Assembly (NCBI GenBank): GCA_050295975.1
Contig: JBNKQR010000009.1
Location: forward strand, 1 to 64,000
From: JAPHTQ01 sp050295975
GTDB lineage: Bacteria; Pseudomonadota; Gammaproteobacteria; Thiohalomonadales; Thiohalomonadaceae
DNA length: 64,000 nt
Direction: 5' to 3'
Shown here one piece after another: positions 9,072 through 17,145 of this stretch. Within the stretch, counting starts at the first letter, position 1; each line of letters opens with the position of its first letter. Below the pieces are notes generated by a model that did no database searches, had not been told where the DNA came from, and saw only the letters and a program-made list of their open reading frames with translations. A program made the translations under genes and the position numbers.

Positions 9072-9785
9072 TTAATCCAGCTTCACACCCAGGCGCCGTG
9101 CCACCTCTTCGTAGGCCTCCACCACACCACCCAGGCCCTGGCGGAAGCGGTCCTTATCCAGCTTCTCTCGGGTCTCCTTGTCCCACAGGCGGCAGCCGTC
9201 TGGGGAGAATTCGTCGCCCAGCACCACCTCACCGTGGAAACGGCCAAACTCCAGCTTGTAGTCGACCAGCAGCATACCGCCATCGAGGAACAGCTTTTTC
9301 AGTACCTCGTTGACCTTGAAGGTGAGACTCTTCATCTGTTCGATCTCATCTTCCGTCGCCCAGCCGAAGGTGCGAATGTGGTAATCGTTGATCATCGGGT
9401 CGTGCAGCGCATCATTTTTGAGGAAGAACTCGAAGGTGGGCGGGTTGAGGTCCATGCCATCCTCAACACCGAGACGACGTACGATGGAACCAGCAGCGAT
9501 ATTACGCACCACACACTCTACCGGCATCATGTCCAGATTTTTCACCAGCGCCTCTTCATCGGAGAGCAGCTTGATGAAGTGGGTTTTGACCCCGGCCTCC
9601 TCCAGCTTCTGCATGATGAAGGCGTTGAACTTGTTGTTCACCATCCCCTTGCGTTCAAGCTGCTCTACCTTCTCGCCATCAAAGGCAGAGGTGTCGTTGC
9701 GAAAGTGCAGGATCAGCTGCTCTGCGTCCTCAGTGGTGTAGACCGATTTCGCCTTGCCCGCATACAGTTCAGCCTTCTTTTCCAT
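9072..9785 (-). CDS. purC: Phosphoribosylaminoimidazole-succinocarboxamide synthase
   Basis: SAICAR synthetase joins aspartate to CAIR using ATP in purine biosynthesis. The 237 residues match the bacterial single-domain enzyme. Recognisable blocks are the N-terminal KKAELYAGKAKSVY, the nucleotide/substrate region VECVVRNIAAGSIVRR, and DYKLEFGRF followed by LGDEFSPDGCRLWD. It is preceded on its strand by the MBL hydrolase gene 32 bases upstream and ends at a strong terminator, so it is the last gene of the dapA-bamC-MBL-purC run. Confidence 0.97.
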   Translation of the reverse strand: MEKKAELYAGKAKSVYTTEDAEQLILHFRNDTSAFDGEKVEQLERKGMVNNKFNAFIMQKLEEAGVKTHFIKLLSDEEALVKNLDMMPVECVVRNIAAGSIVRRLGVEDGMDLNPPTFEFFLKNDALHDPMINDYHIRTFGWATEDEIEQMKSLTFKVNEVLKKLFLDGGMLLVDYKLEFGRFHGEVVLGDEFSPDGCRLWDKETREKLDKDRFRQGLGGVVEAYEEVARRLGVKLD

Positions 9786-9817
9786 CGTCGTTCCTCAATC
9801 TTGCCAGGTCGTGATAA

Positions 9818-10585
9818 TTAATTGATTTCGCGCCAGGAGAGGCCGTTCTCCTGATCGGCCATTGCAATCCAGTCGGTTTCGCAACCCAATGCATCACTCA
9901 GCGCTGCAGCGGCCAGTTCCGGTGCATTATTGGTCTCGCTCAGGTGCGCCGCAACCAGATGTTTTAGCGCTGAGGTATCCAGCTGTTGCAGGATCGCTGC
10001 CGCCTGTTCATTACTCAGGTGGCCCAGGGCACTAGCAACCCGCTGCTGCAGGTAGAGCGGATAGGGTCCGTTGCGCAGCATCTCCGGGTCATGATTACAC
10101 TCCAGAATCAGTGCGTCACAGCCACTCAGTTGCTTCAGAATATGCGGTGTGGCGAGACCGGTATCGGTCAGTATCCCCAAGCGACTGGCACCGTTACTGA
10201 AGACAAACTGGCATGGTTCACGCGCATCATGCGGCACAGGAAACGGCTGAACCAAAAGCTCGCCGATGCTAAACCCCGCATGACAGTTCAGCAGATGCCG
10301 CTCCGGCAACTCTCCAAGCCGTTTCTCCGCAGCTCGCGCTGTACCGGTGGTCAACCAGATCGGCAACTTATATTTTCGTGCCAGTGCCCCGGCTCCGCCG
10401 AGGTGATCATTGTGCTCGTGAGTCAGCACGATGGCACTAAGGGAAGTTCCCTCCACGCCTAGTCGTGCCATGCGTCGCTCCAGTTCACGCACGGAGAAAC
10501 CACAATCTACCAGCACCCGGGTCCTCCCCTGTTCAATCAGGGTAGCGTTACCCTTGCTACCACTGCCAAACAGGGCAAAACGCAT
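9818..10585 (-). CDS. MBL-fold metallo-hydrolase (YycJ/WalJ-like)
   Basis: This 255-residue protein has the metallo-beta-lactamase fold. The dinuclear-metal motif HEHNDH is at residues 56-61, preceded by VDCGFS, with later metal-ligand candidates in LILECNHDPEML and VAAHLSETNN. The opening FALFGSGSKGNATLIE is typical of the YycJ-like group of cytoplasmic hydrolases, for which nuclease-related roles have been proposed. It sits two bases after bamC on the same strand. The substrate is unknown. Confidence 0.82.
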   Translation of the reverse strand: MRFALFGSGSKGNATLIEQGRTRVLVDCGFSVRELERRMARLGVEGTSLSAIVLTHEHNDHLGGAGALARKYKLPIWLTTGTARAAEKRLGELPERHLLNCHAGFSIGELLVQPFPVPHDAREPCQFVFSNGASRLGILTDTGLATPHILKQLSGCDALILECNHDPEMLRNGPYPLYLQQRVASALGHLSNEQAAAILQQLDTSALKHLVAAHLSETNNAPELAAAALSDALGCETDWIAMADQENGLSWREIN

Positions 10586-10587
10586 CG

Positions 10588-11643
10588 TTATTGGAGTGAC
10601 TCCTGCAGACGCTTCAGAAGCACCACAGCCAGCTTCTCATCAACCGGCTTGCCTTGCTCATCCAGCAGGCGAACGGTAGTGCTCTTGTCGCCGGAAATTT
10701 TAAGCTGCCACTGCTTACCGGTGGATTTCTCCTTGCCGCTAAACATGCTGCTAAACCAGTTTTTATCCTTTGCTGCCTGAAGTGACTCGACACGGGAGAT
10801 GAAATAGAGACCCTTGCTGCGATTACGATCCTCTACCACCAGACCGATGCGATCCAGCGCCAACCCTACCAGGCGCCAGGAACGGCTGAAGTTCTCTTTC
10901 AATACTAGATGATCGCCCTTGAGCTGTGTCTTCGAATCAGTCTGCTTTGGCTGGGCCTGCAACACCGCCTTGGCAACGTCCATATCTCCACCAAGGAATA
11001 GTACCAGTCGGTTCAGGATCTCGTTCTCCAGCTCTGGATCAGAGGGACGCCACTTCCATTCGGTCTGAGCAAACCCGTCCGTCTCACCGACCACTGTCTC
11101 TTTCATACCGTAGTGGGTAAGAAACAGCTCGGTGCGATTCTTGCCGGTCGGTTCAACACGCATACGGTATTTGTCGCGGGTATCTGCAGCGTAGGCATTT
11201 TTGAATACCTTCTTTATCGCATCAGCGATGAAACCGCCCGGAGCATCGGCGCGGTTCTCCCCCCACTCGGTCTCCATAATGCCAAGCTTCGGCTCATCTT
11301 CGACCAGTTGCAGGCCGATGGTGGGCCAGAATTTGCGCAGTTGTGGCCAGAGTTTAGCGGTACTGGCATCGATCACCAGCCAACGGGTACTACCATCACG
11401 CGCTATGCGAATGCCTTTACCGCGTAACAGCTTGCGCCCTTCAATGCTCGCAACACTGTTTACCACAGGGATGTTCTCGGTACCGGTATCCATTGGTGTA
11501 CTCAGGTCCGGCGGCACTTCCAGAGGTGGCAGGGTTTTGGCGCCTTCATAATCGATGCGGCCATTACTGGCGCCACCGCTACAGGCTAACAGGGCAAAGC
11601 AGGCTACTGCCAACAGGGGCAAACGGTAGTAATCAACAGTCAA
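10588..11643 (-). CDS. bamC: Outer membrane protein assembly factor BamC
   Basis: A 351-residue lipoprotein of the BAM complex that inserts beta-barrel proteins into the outer membrane. The signal peptide ends in a lipobox (FALLACSGG), followed by the unstructured BamD-binding stretch with LPPLEVPPDLSTP. Two helix-grip domains follow, each beginning with a pattern of the type LRKFWPTIGLQLVEDEPKLG. The start is a TTG at 11643, supported by AGAGGA seven bases upstream. Its place directly after dapA is the conserved gammaproteobacterial order. Confidence 0.9.
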   Translation of the reverse strand: MTVDYYRLPLLAVACFALLACSGGASNGRIDYEGAKTLPPLEVPPDLSTPMDTGTENIPVVNSVASIEGRKLLRGKGIRIARDGSTRWLVIDASTAKLWPQLRKFWPTIGLQLVEDEPKLGIMETEWGENRADAPGGFIADAIKKVFKNAYAADTRDKYRMRVEPTGKNRTELFLTHYGMKETVVGETDGFAQTEWKWRPSDPELENEILNRLVLFLGGDMDVAKAVLQAQPKQTDSKTQLKGDHLVLKENFSRSWRLVGLALDRIGLVVEDRNRSKGLYFISRVESLQAAKDKNWFSSMFSGKEKSTGKQWQLKISGDKSTTVRLLDEQGKPVDEKLAVVLLKRLQESLQ

Positions 11644-11655
11644 TCTATTTTCCTC

Positions 11656-12531
11656 TTACAGCACACCTGCGGCCTTGAGGGCCTGGCGTACAGTATCGTG
11701 GTATTTCTCAGAAAGTGGGGTCAACGGCAGGCGTATACCTGACGGAATCAACCCCATCTCGTACATGGCCCATTTGACCGGGATCGGGTTGGCCTCGACA
11801 AACAGGTTTTTATGTACCGGCATCAAACGTTCGTTTATCTCACCAGCATGGGTAAAGTCTCCGCTCAGGGCAGCAGCACACATATCGTGCATAGCGCGAG
11901 GTGCTACGTTGGCGGTCACGGAGATTCCGCCTTTACCGCCAAGTCGTATCAGGTCAAGGGTAGTGGCGTCGTCACCGCTGAAGACATCGATTTTGTCAGC
12001 ACAGCGCTCAATCAGTTCCTTGCCGCGCACCATGTCACCGGTAGCATCTTTAATACCGACAATGTTTGAAATCGATGCCAGACGCTCCACCGTCTCATTC
12101 AGCATGTCGCAGGCAGTGCGCCCCGGTACGTTATACAGGATCTGCGGGACAGGTACTGCCTCGGCAACCGTCTTGAAGTGCTGGTAGAGCCCCTCCTGAG
12201 TCGGCTTATTGTAGTAGGGGGTCACTAGCAGACAAGCGTCGGCCCCCGCCTGCATTGCACAACGTGTCAGGTCGATGGCCTCGCGGGTAGAGTTGGCACC
12301 GGTACCGGCAATGATTGGCAGACGCCCCTTACTCAGCTCCACCGCACGACGGAGCAGCTCACAATGCTCTTTGTGATCCAGGGTTGCCGACTCGCCAGTG
12401 GTCCCGACCACGACCAGAGCGTCGGTGCCGCTCTCCACATGGAACTCCACCAGTTGGGCAAAGCTCTGCTCATCGATGGCACCATCGTCCCGCATGGGGG
12501 TAACCAGAGCCACCATACTGCCGTGAAACAT
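11656..12531 (-). CDS. dapA: 4-hydroxy-tetrahydrodipicolinate synthase
   Basis: DapA condenses pyruvate with aspartate semialdehyde, the first committed step to lysine and diaminopimelate. The 291-residue TIM barrel carries the Schiff-base lysine K161 (GIKDATGD), Y133 (ILYNVPGRT) and the GTTGES motif near residue 45. The ATG at 12531 was chosen because MFHGSMVALVTPM is the family start and a GGAGTGG precedes it; a 30-codon upstream extension has no support. Twelve bases separate it from bamC. Confidence 0.97.
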   Translation of the reverse strand: MFHGSMVALVTPMRDDGAIDEQSFAQLVEFHVESGTDALVVVGTTGESATLDHKEHCELLRRAVELSKGRLPIIAGTGANSTREAIDLTRCAMQAGADACLLVTPYYNKPTQEGLYQHFKTVAEAVPVPQILYNVPGRTACDMLNETVERLASISNIVGIKDATGDMVRGKELIERCADKIDVFSGDDATTLDLIRLGGKGGISVTANVAPRAMHDMCAAALSGDFTHAGEINERLMPVHKNLFVEANPIPVKWAMYEMGLIPSGIRLPLTPLSEKYHDTVRQALKAAGVL

Positions 12532-12724
12532 ACACCACTCCAGAAAGGGGAAAATCAATCGTGCATGGTACTTGGGCGCCCACTTTCTGACAAGAGAACG
12601 GCGACAAATCAAAAGCAGCAACCCCCAGTGTGGCTGGATGCAGCGGCGAGAAATGGTGATAGACTAGAATTCCCTGACGGCCACAGTGCCAAAGAAAGAA
12701 GCTTTGCCGGAGAACCCGTAAATA
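12532..12724. other. Divergent promoter region of dapA and gcvR
   Basis: These 193 bases separate the divergent dapA and gcvR genes and must hold promoters for both. No convincing -35/-10 pair, no lysine riboswitch-like structure and no gene was identified. Confidence 0.4.
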
Positions 12725-13267
12725 ATGAATTCCACCACCAGGCAGTATTTGGTCATTTCCGCCCTGGGCGAAGACAGACCGGGCATCGTCAAGAACATCA
12801 CCCGCCCGATTACCGAAGCCGGGGCCAACATCCTCGACAGCCGCATGACCATCCTCGGTGGTGAGTTCGCCATTCTGATGATGATAGAGGGGAGCTGGGA
12901 TACCCTGGCAAAACTGGAGAACCTTCTCCCCTCACTGCAAAAGAAACTGGATCTTACAATCCTTAGCAAGCGCACCAGTGACCAGCGCCAGGACCCAAGC
13001 TCCCTGCCCTACTCCGCAAATATTGTTTCACTGGACCATCCGGGGATCGTCACTCACCTTGCGGAATTCTTCTCTAACCGCAATATCAACATTCAGGACC
13101 TCTATACCGACAGCTACAACGCGCCCCACACCGGTACACCGATGTTTACCGCCACCCTGACGGTGAATATCCCCGGCAATATATCTATCGCGGCGCTGCG
13201 TGAAGAGTTCCTCGATTTTTGTGATAGTCTCAATCTTGATGGCATCCTTGAACCGAGTAAGAGCTAG
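12725..13267 (+). CDS. gcvR: Glycine cleavage system transcriptional repressor GcvR-like
   Basis: A 180-residue protein of two tandem ACT domains. The first starts QYLVISALGEDRPGIVKNIT and the second ANIVSLDHPGIVTHLAEF, with DRPGIV and DHPGIV as the ligand-loop signatures. In enteric bacteria GcvR binds glycine and blocks GcvA. No gcv genes are in the window. It is followed at 42 bases by bcp, the order common in this group, where this ACT-bcp pair is conserved. Confidence 0.85.
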   Translation: MNSTTRQYLVISALGEDRPGIVKNITRPITEAGANILDSRMTILGGEFAILMMIEGSWDTLAKLENLLPSLQKKLDLTILSKRTSDQRQDPSSLPYSANIVSLDHPGIVTHLAEFFSNRNINIQDLYTDSYNAPHTGTPMFTATLTVNIPGNISIAALREEFLDFCDSLNLDGILEPSKS

Positions 13268-13309
13268 CTGGTCAGAACGGGAAACAGCACATATGGAGAA
13301 TCACAGGCG

Positions 13310-13777
13310 ATGAGCGACCTCAGTATTGGCAGCAAGGTACCCGACTTTACCCTCCCGGCCACTGGCGATCAGGAGATTCGCCTGAAAAAGCTCAAGGGTA
13401 AAAACGTCGTGCTCTATTTCTATCCCAAGGACAGCACTCCGGGCTGCACCACCGAAGGCCATGAATTTAGTGAGCTGCATGCCGAGTTCGATAAACTTGG
13501 CACAGAGGTGTTCGGTGTCTCCCGCGATAGCATCAAATCCCACGAAAATTTCAAGGCTAAACAGGACTTCCCGTTCGAGCTTCTCTCCGATCAGGATGAG
13601 ACCTTATGTCAGATGTTCAATGTGATTCGTGAGAAGAATATGTACGGTAAGAAGGTGATGGGCATCGAGCGCAGTACCTTCCTTATTGACGCTAAGGGCG
13701 TGCTCCGCCAGGAGTGGCGCAAGGTCAAGGCTGCAGGCCATGCCGCTGAAGTACTGGAAGCGCTCAAGGCACTGTAA
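13310..13777 (+). CDS. bcp: Thioredoxin-dependent thiol peroxidase (BCP/PrxQ)
   Basis: The 155-residue peroxiredoxin of the BCP/PrxQ class reduces hydroperoxides in the cytoplasm. The peroxidatic cysteine is C46 in DSTPGCTTEG. The resolving cysteine found five residues later in E. coli BCP is replaced by H51. The only other cysteine is C100 (DETLCQMF). The enzyme therefore either uses a distant resolving cysteine or works as a 1-Cys type. It lies downstream of gcvR. Confidence 0.93.
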   Translation: MSDLSIGSKVPDFTLPATGDQEIRLKKLKGKNVVLYFYPKDSTPGCTTEGHEFSELHAEFDKLGTEVFGVSRDSIKSHENFKAKQDFPFELLSDQDETLCQMFNVIREKNMYGKKVMGIERSTFLIDAKGVLRQEWRKVKAAGHAAEVLEALKAL

Positions 13778-13868
13778 TCGACCACTCTGGCGCAAAATAA
13801 ATTAATCGGCTACTGTCCAGATAGAAGAGCACAGTGCCATACGAACTACCTCAACCGAAAAGTAAAAC

Positions 13869-15266
13869 ATGACCGACAAGCGGCTTTTTGTTCTCGACAC
13901 CAACGTGCTGATGCACGATCCGACGGCCTTCTTCCGTTTCCAGGAACACGATATCTATCTACCGATGGTAGTGCTAGAAGAGCTGGACAATAACAAGAAG
14001 GGGCATTCCGAAGTCGCGCGTAATGCCCGACAGGCGAGCCGCTTTATGGATGAGCTGATGCTCGACATCAGCACCGAAAGCATCGCAGAAGGTATTCCGC
14101 TTTCTACCGGTGGTTTCGCAAACGGGCACAAGACCTCCAGCGGCAAACTTTTTTTCCAGACTGAGATCATGGAAGCCAAGCTGCCCTCCTCACTACCCGG
14201 CAGCAAGTCGGACAACACCATTCTCGGCACCGCCCTGGCTCTGCAACACCAGCAACCTAAGCGTAGCGTCACTCTGGTGTCAAAAGACACCAACATGCGC
14301 ATTAAGGCGTCGATCCTCGGTATCCATTCAGAGGACTATCGTAATGACCAGGTGCTGGAAGACGTTGAACTGCTTTACCGCGGCACCACTGAGTTGTCTG
14401 ACGATTTCTGGGAACAACACAGTAAGGAGATGCACTCCTGGCAGGAAGAGGGGCGCACCTTCTACCGACTCAGCGGACCGGATGTGAATGACTGGTATCC
14501 CAACCAGTTCATCCACCAACCTGAGGAAGAAGGTTTTCACGCCATCGTACGTAAGGTAGTCGATGGTGATGCCATCATCGAAACCGTGCGCGACTACGCC
14601 AACCCAAATCACAACGTATGGGGCATCAACGCCCGCAACCGTGAGCAGAACTTCGCGCTAAACCTGCTGATGGATCCTGAGATCGACTTTGTCACACTGG
14701 TGGGCCAGGCAGGCACTGGCAAAACCTTGCTGACTCTCGCTGCTGGCCTGGCCCAGGTACTGGATGACAAGCGTTACGCCGAGATCATAATGACCCGGGT
14801 AACCGTATCGGTCGGCGAAGATATCGGCTTCCTCCCTGGTACCGAGGAAGAAAAAATGACCCCATGGATGGGCGCACTAATGGACAACCTGGAAGTGCTC
14901 ACCCAATCGGAACATAACAGCGACTGGGAACGTGCTGCTACCCAGGATCTGCTAAACAAGCGGATCAAAATCCGCTCGCTCAACTTCATGCGTGGTCGTA
15001 CGTTCCTCAACAAATACCTGATTATCGATGAGGCACAAAACCTGACCTCCAAACAGATGAAGACCCTGATCACCCGCGCAGGCCCCGGTACCAAGGTGAT
15101 CTGTCTGGGTAATATTGCGCAGATCGATACCCCTTACCTAACCGAGACCAACTCGGGGCTGACCTACGTGGTCGATCGCTTCAAGGAGTGGGAACACAGT
15201 GGACATGCCACCCTGATGCGTGGTGAACGTTCACGCCTGGCCGACTACGCAGCTGAACAGCTCTAG
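13869..15266 (+). CDS. PIN domain-PhoH family ATPase/RNase (PhoH2 type)
   Basis: This 465-residue protein fuses an N-terminal PIN RNase domain (FVLDTNVLMHDP, VLEELD, then acidic residues in the first 140 residues) to a PhoH P-loop ATPase. Walker A is GQAGTGKT near residue 281 and Walker B is LIIDEAQNLT. PhoH2 proteins unwind and cleave RNA and in some bacteria belong to toxin-antitoxin pairs. No antitoxin-like small gene precedes this one, so a housekeeping RNA-processing role is more likely. Function in this organism is inferred from family only. Confidence 0.9.
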   Translation: MTDKRLFVLDTNVLMHDPTAFFRFQEHDIYLPMVVLEELDNNKKGHSEVARNARQASRFMDELMLDISTESIAEGIPLSTGGFANGHKTSSGKLFFQTEIMEAKLPSSLPGSKSDNTILGTALALQHQQPKRSVTLVSKDTNMRIKASILGIHSEDYRNDQVLEDVELLYRGTTELSDDFWEQHSKEMHSWQEEGRTFYRLSGPDVNDWYPNQFIHQPEEEGFHAIVRKVVDGDAIIETVRDYANPNHNVWGINARNREQNFALNLLMDPEIDFVTLVGQAGTGKTLLTLAAGLAQVLDDKRYAEIIMTRVTVSVGEDIGFLPGTEEEKMTPWMGALMDNLEVLTQSEHNSDWERAATQDLLNKRIKIRSLNFMRGRTFLNKYLIIDEAQNLTSKQMKTLITRAGPGTKVICLGNIAQIDTPYLTETNSGLTYVVDRFKEWEHSGHATLMRGERSRLADYAAEQL

Positions 15267-15289
15267 CATCTCTGTGCTGAATCTTTGGT

Positions 15290-15925
15290 ATGAATCGGGA
15301 CAAGCGCAGTGAAATCTTTCGTCGGCTGCGGGCAGAAAACCCGCAGCCGACAACAGAGCTCAACTACAGTACCCCTTTCGAATTGTTGATTGCGGTGATC
15401 CTCTCTGCCCAGGCTACCGATAAAGGCGTCAACAAGGCTACCGCTAAACTCTTCCCCGTAGCCAATACTCCTGAAGCAATTCTTGCCCTGGGTGAAGACC
15501 GCCTCAAAGACTACGTCAAAACTATCGGTCTGTTTAACAGTAAGGCTGCTAACATAGTCAAAACCTGCAAGTTACTGCTCGAGCAACATGGCAGTGAAGT
15601 CCCCGAGGATCGCGAAGCGCTGGAGGCACTTCCCGGCGTTGGTCGCAAAACCGCCAATGTGGTCCTCAATACCGCCTTTGGTCATCCAACCATGGCAGTC
15701 GACACCCATATCTTTCGTGTCTCCAATCGCACCGGTATCGCACCAGGAAAGAATGTTCTCGAAGTGGAGAAAAAACTACTTAAATTCGTACCACAGGAGT
15801 TTATCCACAACGCACATCACTGGTTGATTCTGCATGGCCGCTACATCTGCGTGGCACGCAAACCCAAGTGCAGCGCCTGCGTTATCGAAGACCTGTGCGA
15901 ATATAAACAGAAGGTTTACGAATAG
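15290..15925 (+). CDS. nth: Endonuclease III
   Basis: The 211-residue DNA glycosylase/AP lyase removes oxidised pyrimidines. The helix-hairpin-helix motif LPGVGRKTANVV contains the catalytic lysine K120, and D138 follows in MAVDTHIFRV. Four cysteines at the C-terminus (CVARKPKCSACVIEDLC) bind the 4Fe-4S cluster. Positions of K120 and D138 match E. coli Nth. It is 23 bases after the PhoH-type gene and 2 bases before the DUF1841 gene. Confidence 0.97.
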   Translation: MNRDKRSEIFRRLRAENPQPTTELNYSTPFELLIAVILSAQATDKGVNKATAKLFPVANTPEAILALGEDRLKDYVKTIGLFNSKAANIVKTCKLLLEQHGSEVPEDREALEALPGVGRKTANVVLNTAFGHPTMAVDTHIFRVSNRTGIAPGKNVLEVEKKLLKFVPQEFIHNAHHWLILHGRYICVARKPKCSACVIEDLCEYKQKVYE

Positions 15926-15927
15926 TT

Positions 15928-16356
15928 ATGTTCTTCAGTAACAATCGTGATGAGTTGCGTCGTTTCTATATGGATAGCTGGCGCAAATTTCAAAACAGGG
16001 AACCGTTACAACCACTGGAAGCAATGGTTGCAGAGGTCATTGCCCAGCATCCGGAATATCACACAATGCTGGAGAAAGGTGAAGATTCACTGGACCGTGA
16101 TTTCCTTCCGGAAGAGGGACAAAGTAATCCCTTCCTGCATATGGGGATGCATCTGGCGATCCGTGAACAGCTCAGCACTGGAAGGCCTCATGGAATAACA
16201 GAAGTCCACAGCAAGCTTCTCCAGAGTATCAGTGACCCTCATGATGTCGAACACCGGATGCTGGAGTGTCTGGGTGAGGCGATGTGGCAGGCACAACGCT
16301 CAGGTACCCCACCTGATGAATTACGCTATCTCGAGTGTCTGAAAAAAATTAGTTAA
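15928..16356 (+). CDS. DUF1841 family protein
   Basis: This 142-residue cytoplasmic protein matches the DUF1841 pattern. It opens FFSNNRDELRRFYMDSWRKF, and the core contains GQSNPFLHMGMHLAIREQ followed by DPHDVEHRMLECLGEAMW. The family has no known function. The conserved histidines (HMGMH, DVEH) could form a metal or haem site, but that is speculation. It starts two bases after nth and is 12 bases before the thioesterase gene, so the three are probably one transcript. Confidence 0.8.
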   Translation: MFFSNNRDELRRFYMDSWRKFQNREPLQPLEAMVAEVIAQHPEYHTMLEKGEDSLDRDFLPEEGQSNPFLHMGMHLAIREQLSTGRPHGITEVHSKLLQSISDPHDVEHRMLECLGEAMWQAQRSGTPPDELRYLECLKKIS

Positions 16357-16368
16357 CAGGAATGCATT

Positions 16369-16719
16369 GTGGAACAACATAAACTGGTTCTGCCGGAACA
16401 CCTCAACCACTACGGCTACCTATTTGGTGGCGACATGCTCAAATGGGTCGACGAGTATTCATGGATCGCTGCCACCCTGGACTATCCAGGCTGCAAGTTC
16501 GTCACTATTGGCATGGACGAAGTCGCCTTCCGCAAACCGGTGAATAAAGGGGCTCTGCTACGCTTCAATATCATTAAGGAAAAACAGGGTACCAGCTCGG
16601 TGGTGTACGCAGTGGAAGTGTTTGCAGATAGTCTGGAGAGTGGCAAGGAGGAACAGGTCTTCTCTACTCGTGTCACCTTCGTCTGCCTGGACGACGAGGG
16701 AAAGAAAAGAGCGCTATAG
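16369..16719 (+). CDS. Acyl-CoA thioesterase (hotdog fold)
   Basis: A short 116-residue hotdog thioesterase resembling the YciA/acyl-CoA hydrolase group. It has HLNHYGYLFGGDMLKWVDEY, in which the Asp of GGDML is the likely catalytic acid, followed by the beta strands FVTIGMDEVAFRKPV. The start is GTG at 16369 with AGGA seven bases upstream. It is convergent with gloA, 12 bases away, and no terminator lies between. Acyl-chain preference cannot be read from sequence. Confidence 0.85.
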   Translation: MEQHKLVLPEHLNHYGYLFGGDMLKWVDEYSWIAATLDYPGCKFVTIGMDEVAFRKPVNKGALLRFNIIKEKQGTSSVVYAVEVFADSLESGKEEQVFSTRVTFVCLDDEGKKRAL

Positions 16720-16731
16720 ACGATCTAAGAA

Positions 16732-17118
16732 TTAGACCTTCTTCCCAATCAGTTCGATAGGATAGCCATCCGGGTCTTCGACAAAAGCTATAATGGTCGT
16801 CCCGGCGTTCATTGGTCCCGCATCACGGAGTATCTTGCCACCCCGCTCACGAATCTTAGTTGTGGCCAAATAGACATCATCTACTTCCAGAGCAATGTGT
16901 CCGTAGCCATTACCCATCTCGTAACTCTCTACGCCCCAGTTATAGGTCAATTCAATAACCGCTTCATCACTCTCTTCTCCGTAACCTAGAAATGCCAAGG
17001 AGAATTCACCTTGTGGATAGTCGCTCTTGCGCAACAAACGCATGCCAAGGACATGGGTATAAAAGTCGATGGAGCGCTGTAGATCACCAACACGTAACAT
17101 GGTGTGCAATATTCGCAT
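16732..17118 (-). CDS. gloA: Lactoylglutathione lyase (glyoxalase I)
   Basis: The 128-residue glyoxalase I converts the methylglyoxal-glutathione hemithioacetal to S-lactoylglutathione. All four metal ligands are present at family positions: H5, E56, H74 and E122. The short length without the eukaryotic insertions fits the nickel-dependent bacterial class. It ends 12 bases from the convergent thioesterase and starts 27 bases after the GGDEF-EAL gene. Confidence 0.95.
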   Translation of the reverse strand: MRILHTMLRVGDLQRSIDFYTHVLGMRLLRKSDYPQGEFSLAFLGYGEESDEAVIELTYNWGVESYEMGNGYGHIALEVDDVYLATTKIRERGGKILRDAGPMNAGTTIIAFVEDPDGYPIELIGKKV

Positions 17119-17145
17119 TGTCGTACCTCGTATTTAATCGATAAA

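Noticed and set aside
12532..12724. Lysine riboswitch before dapA
   Set aside because: The region is short and no multi-stem lysine-aptamer features were found.
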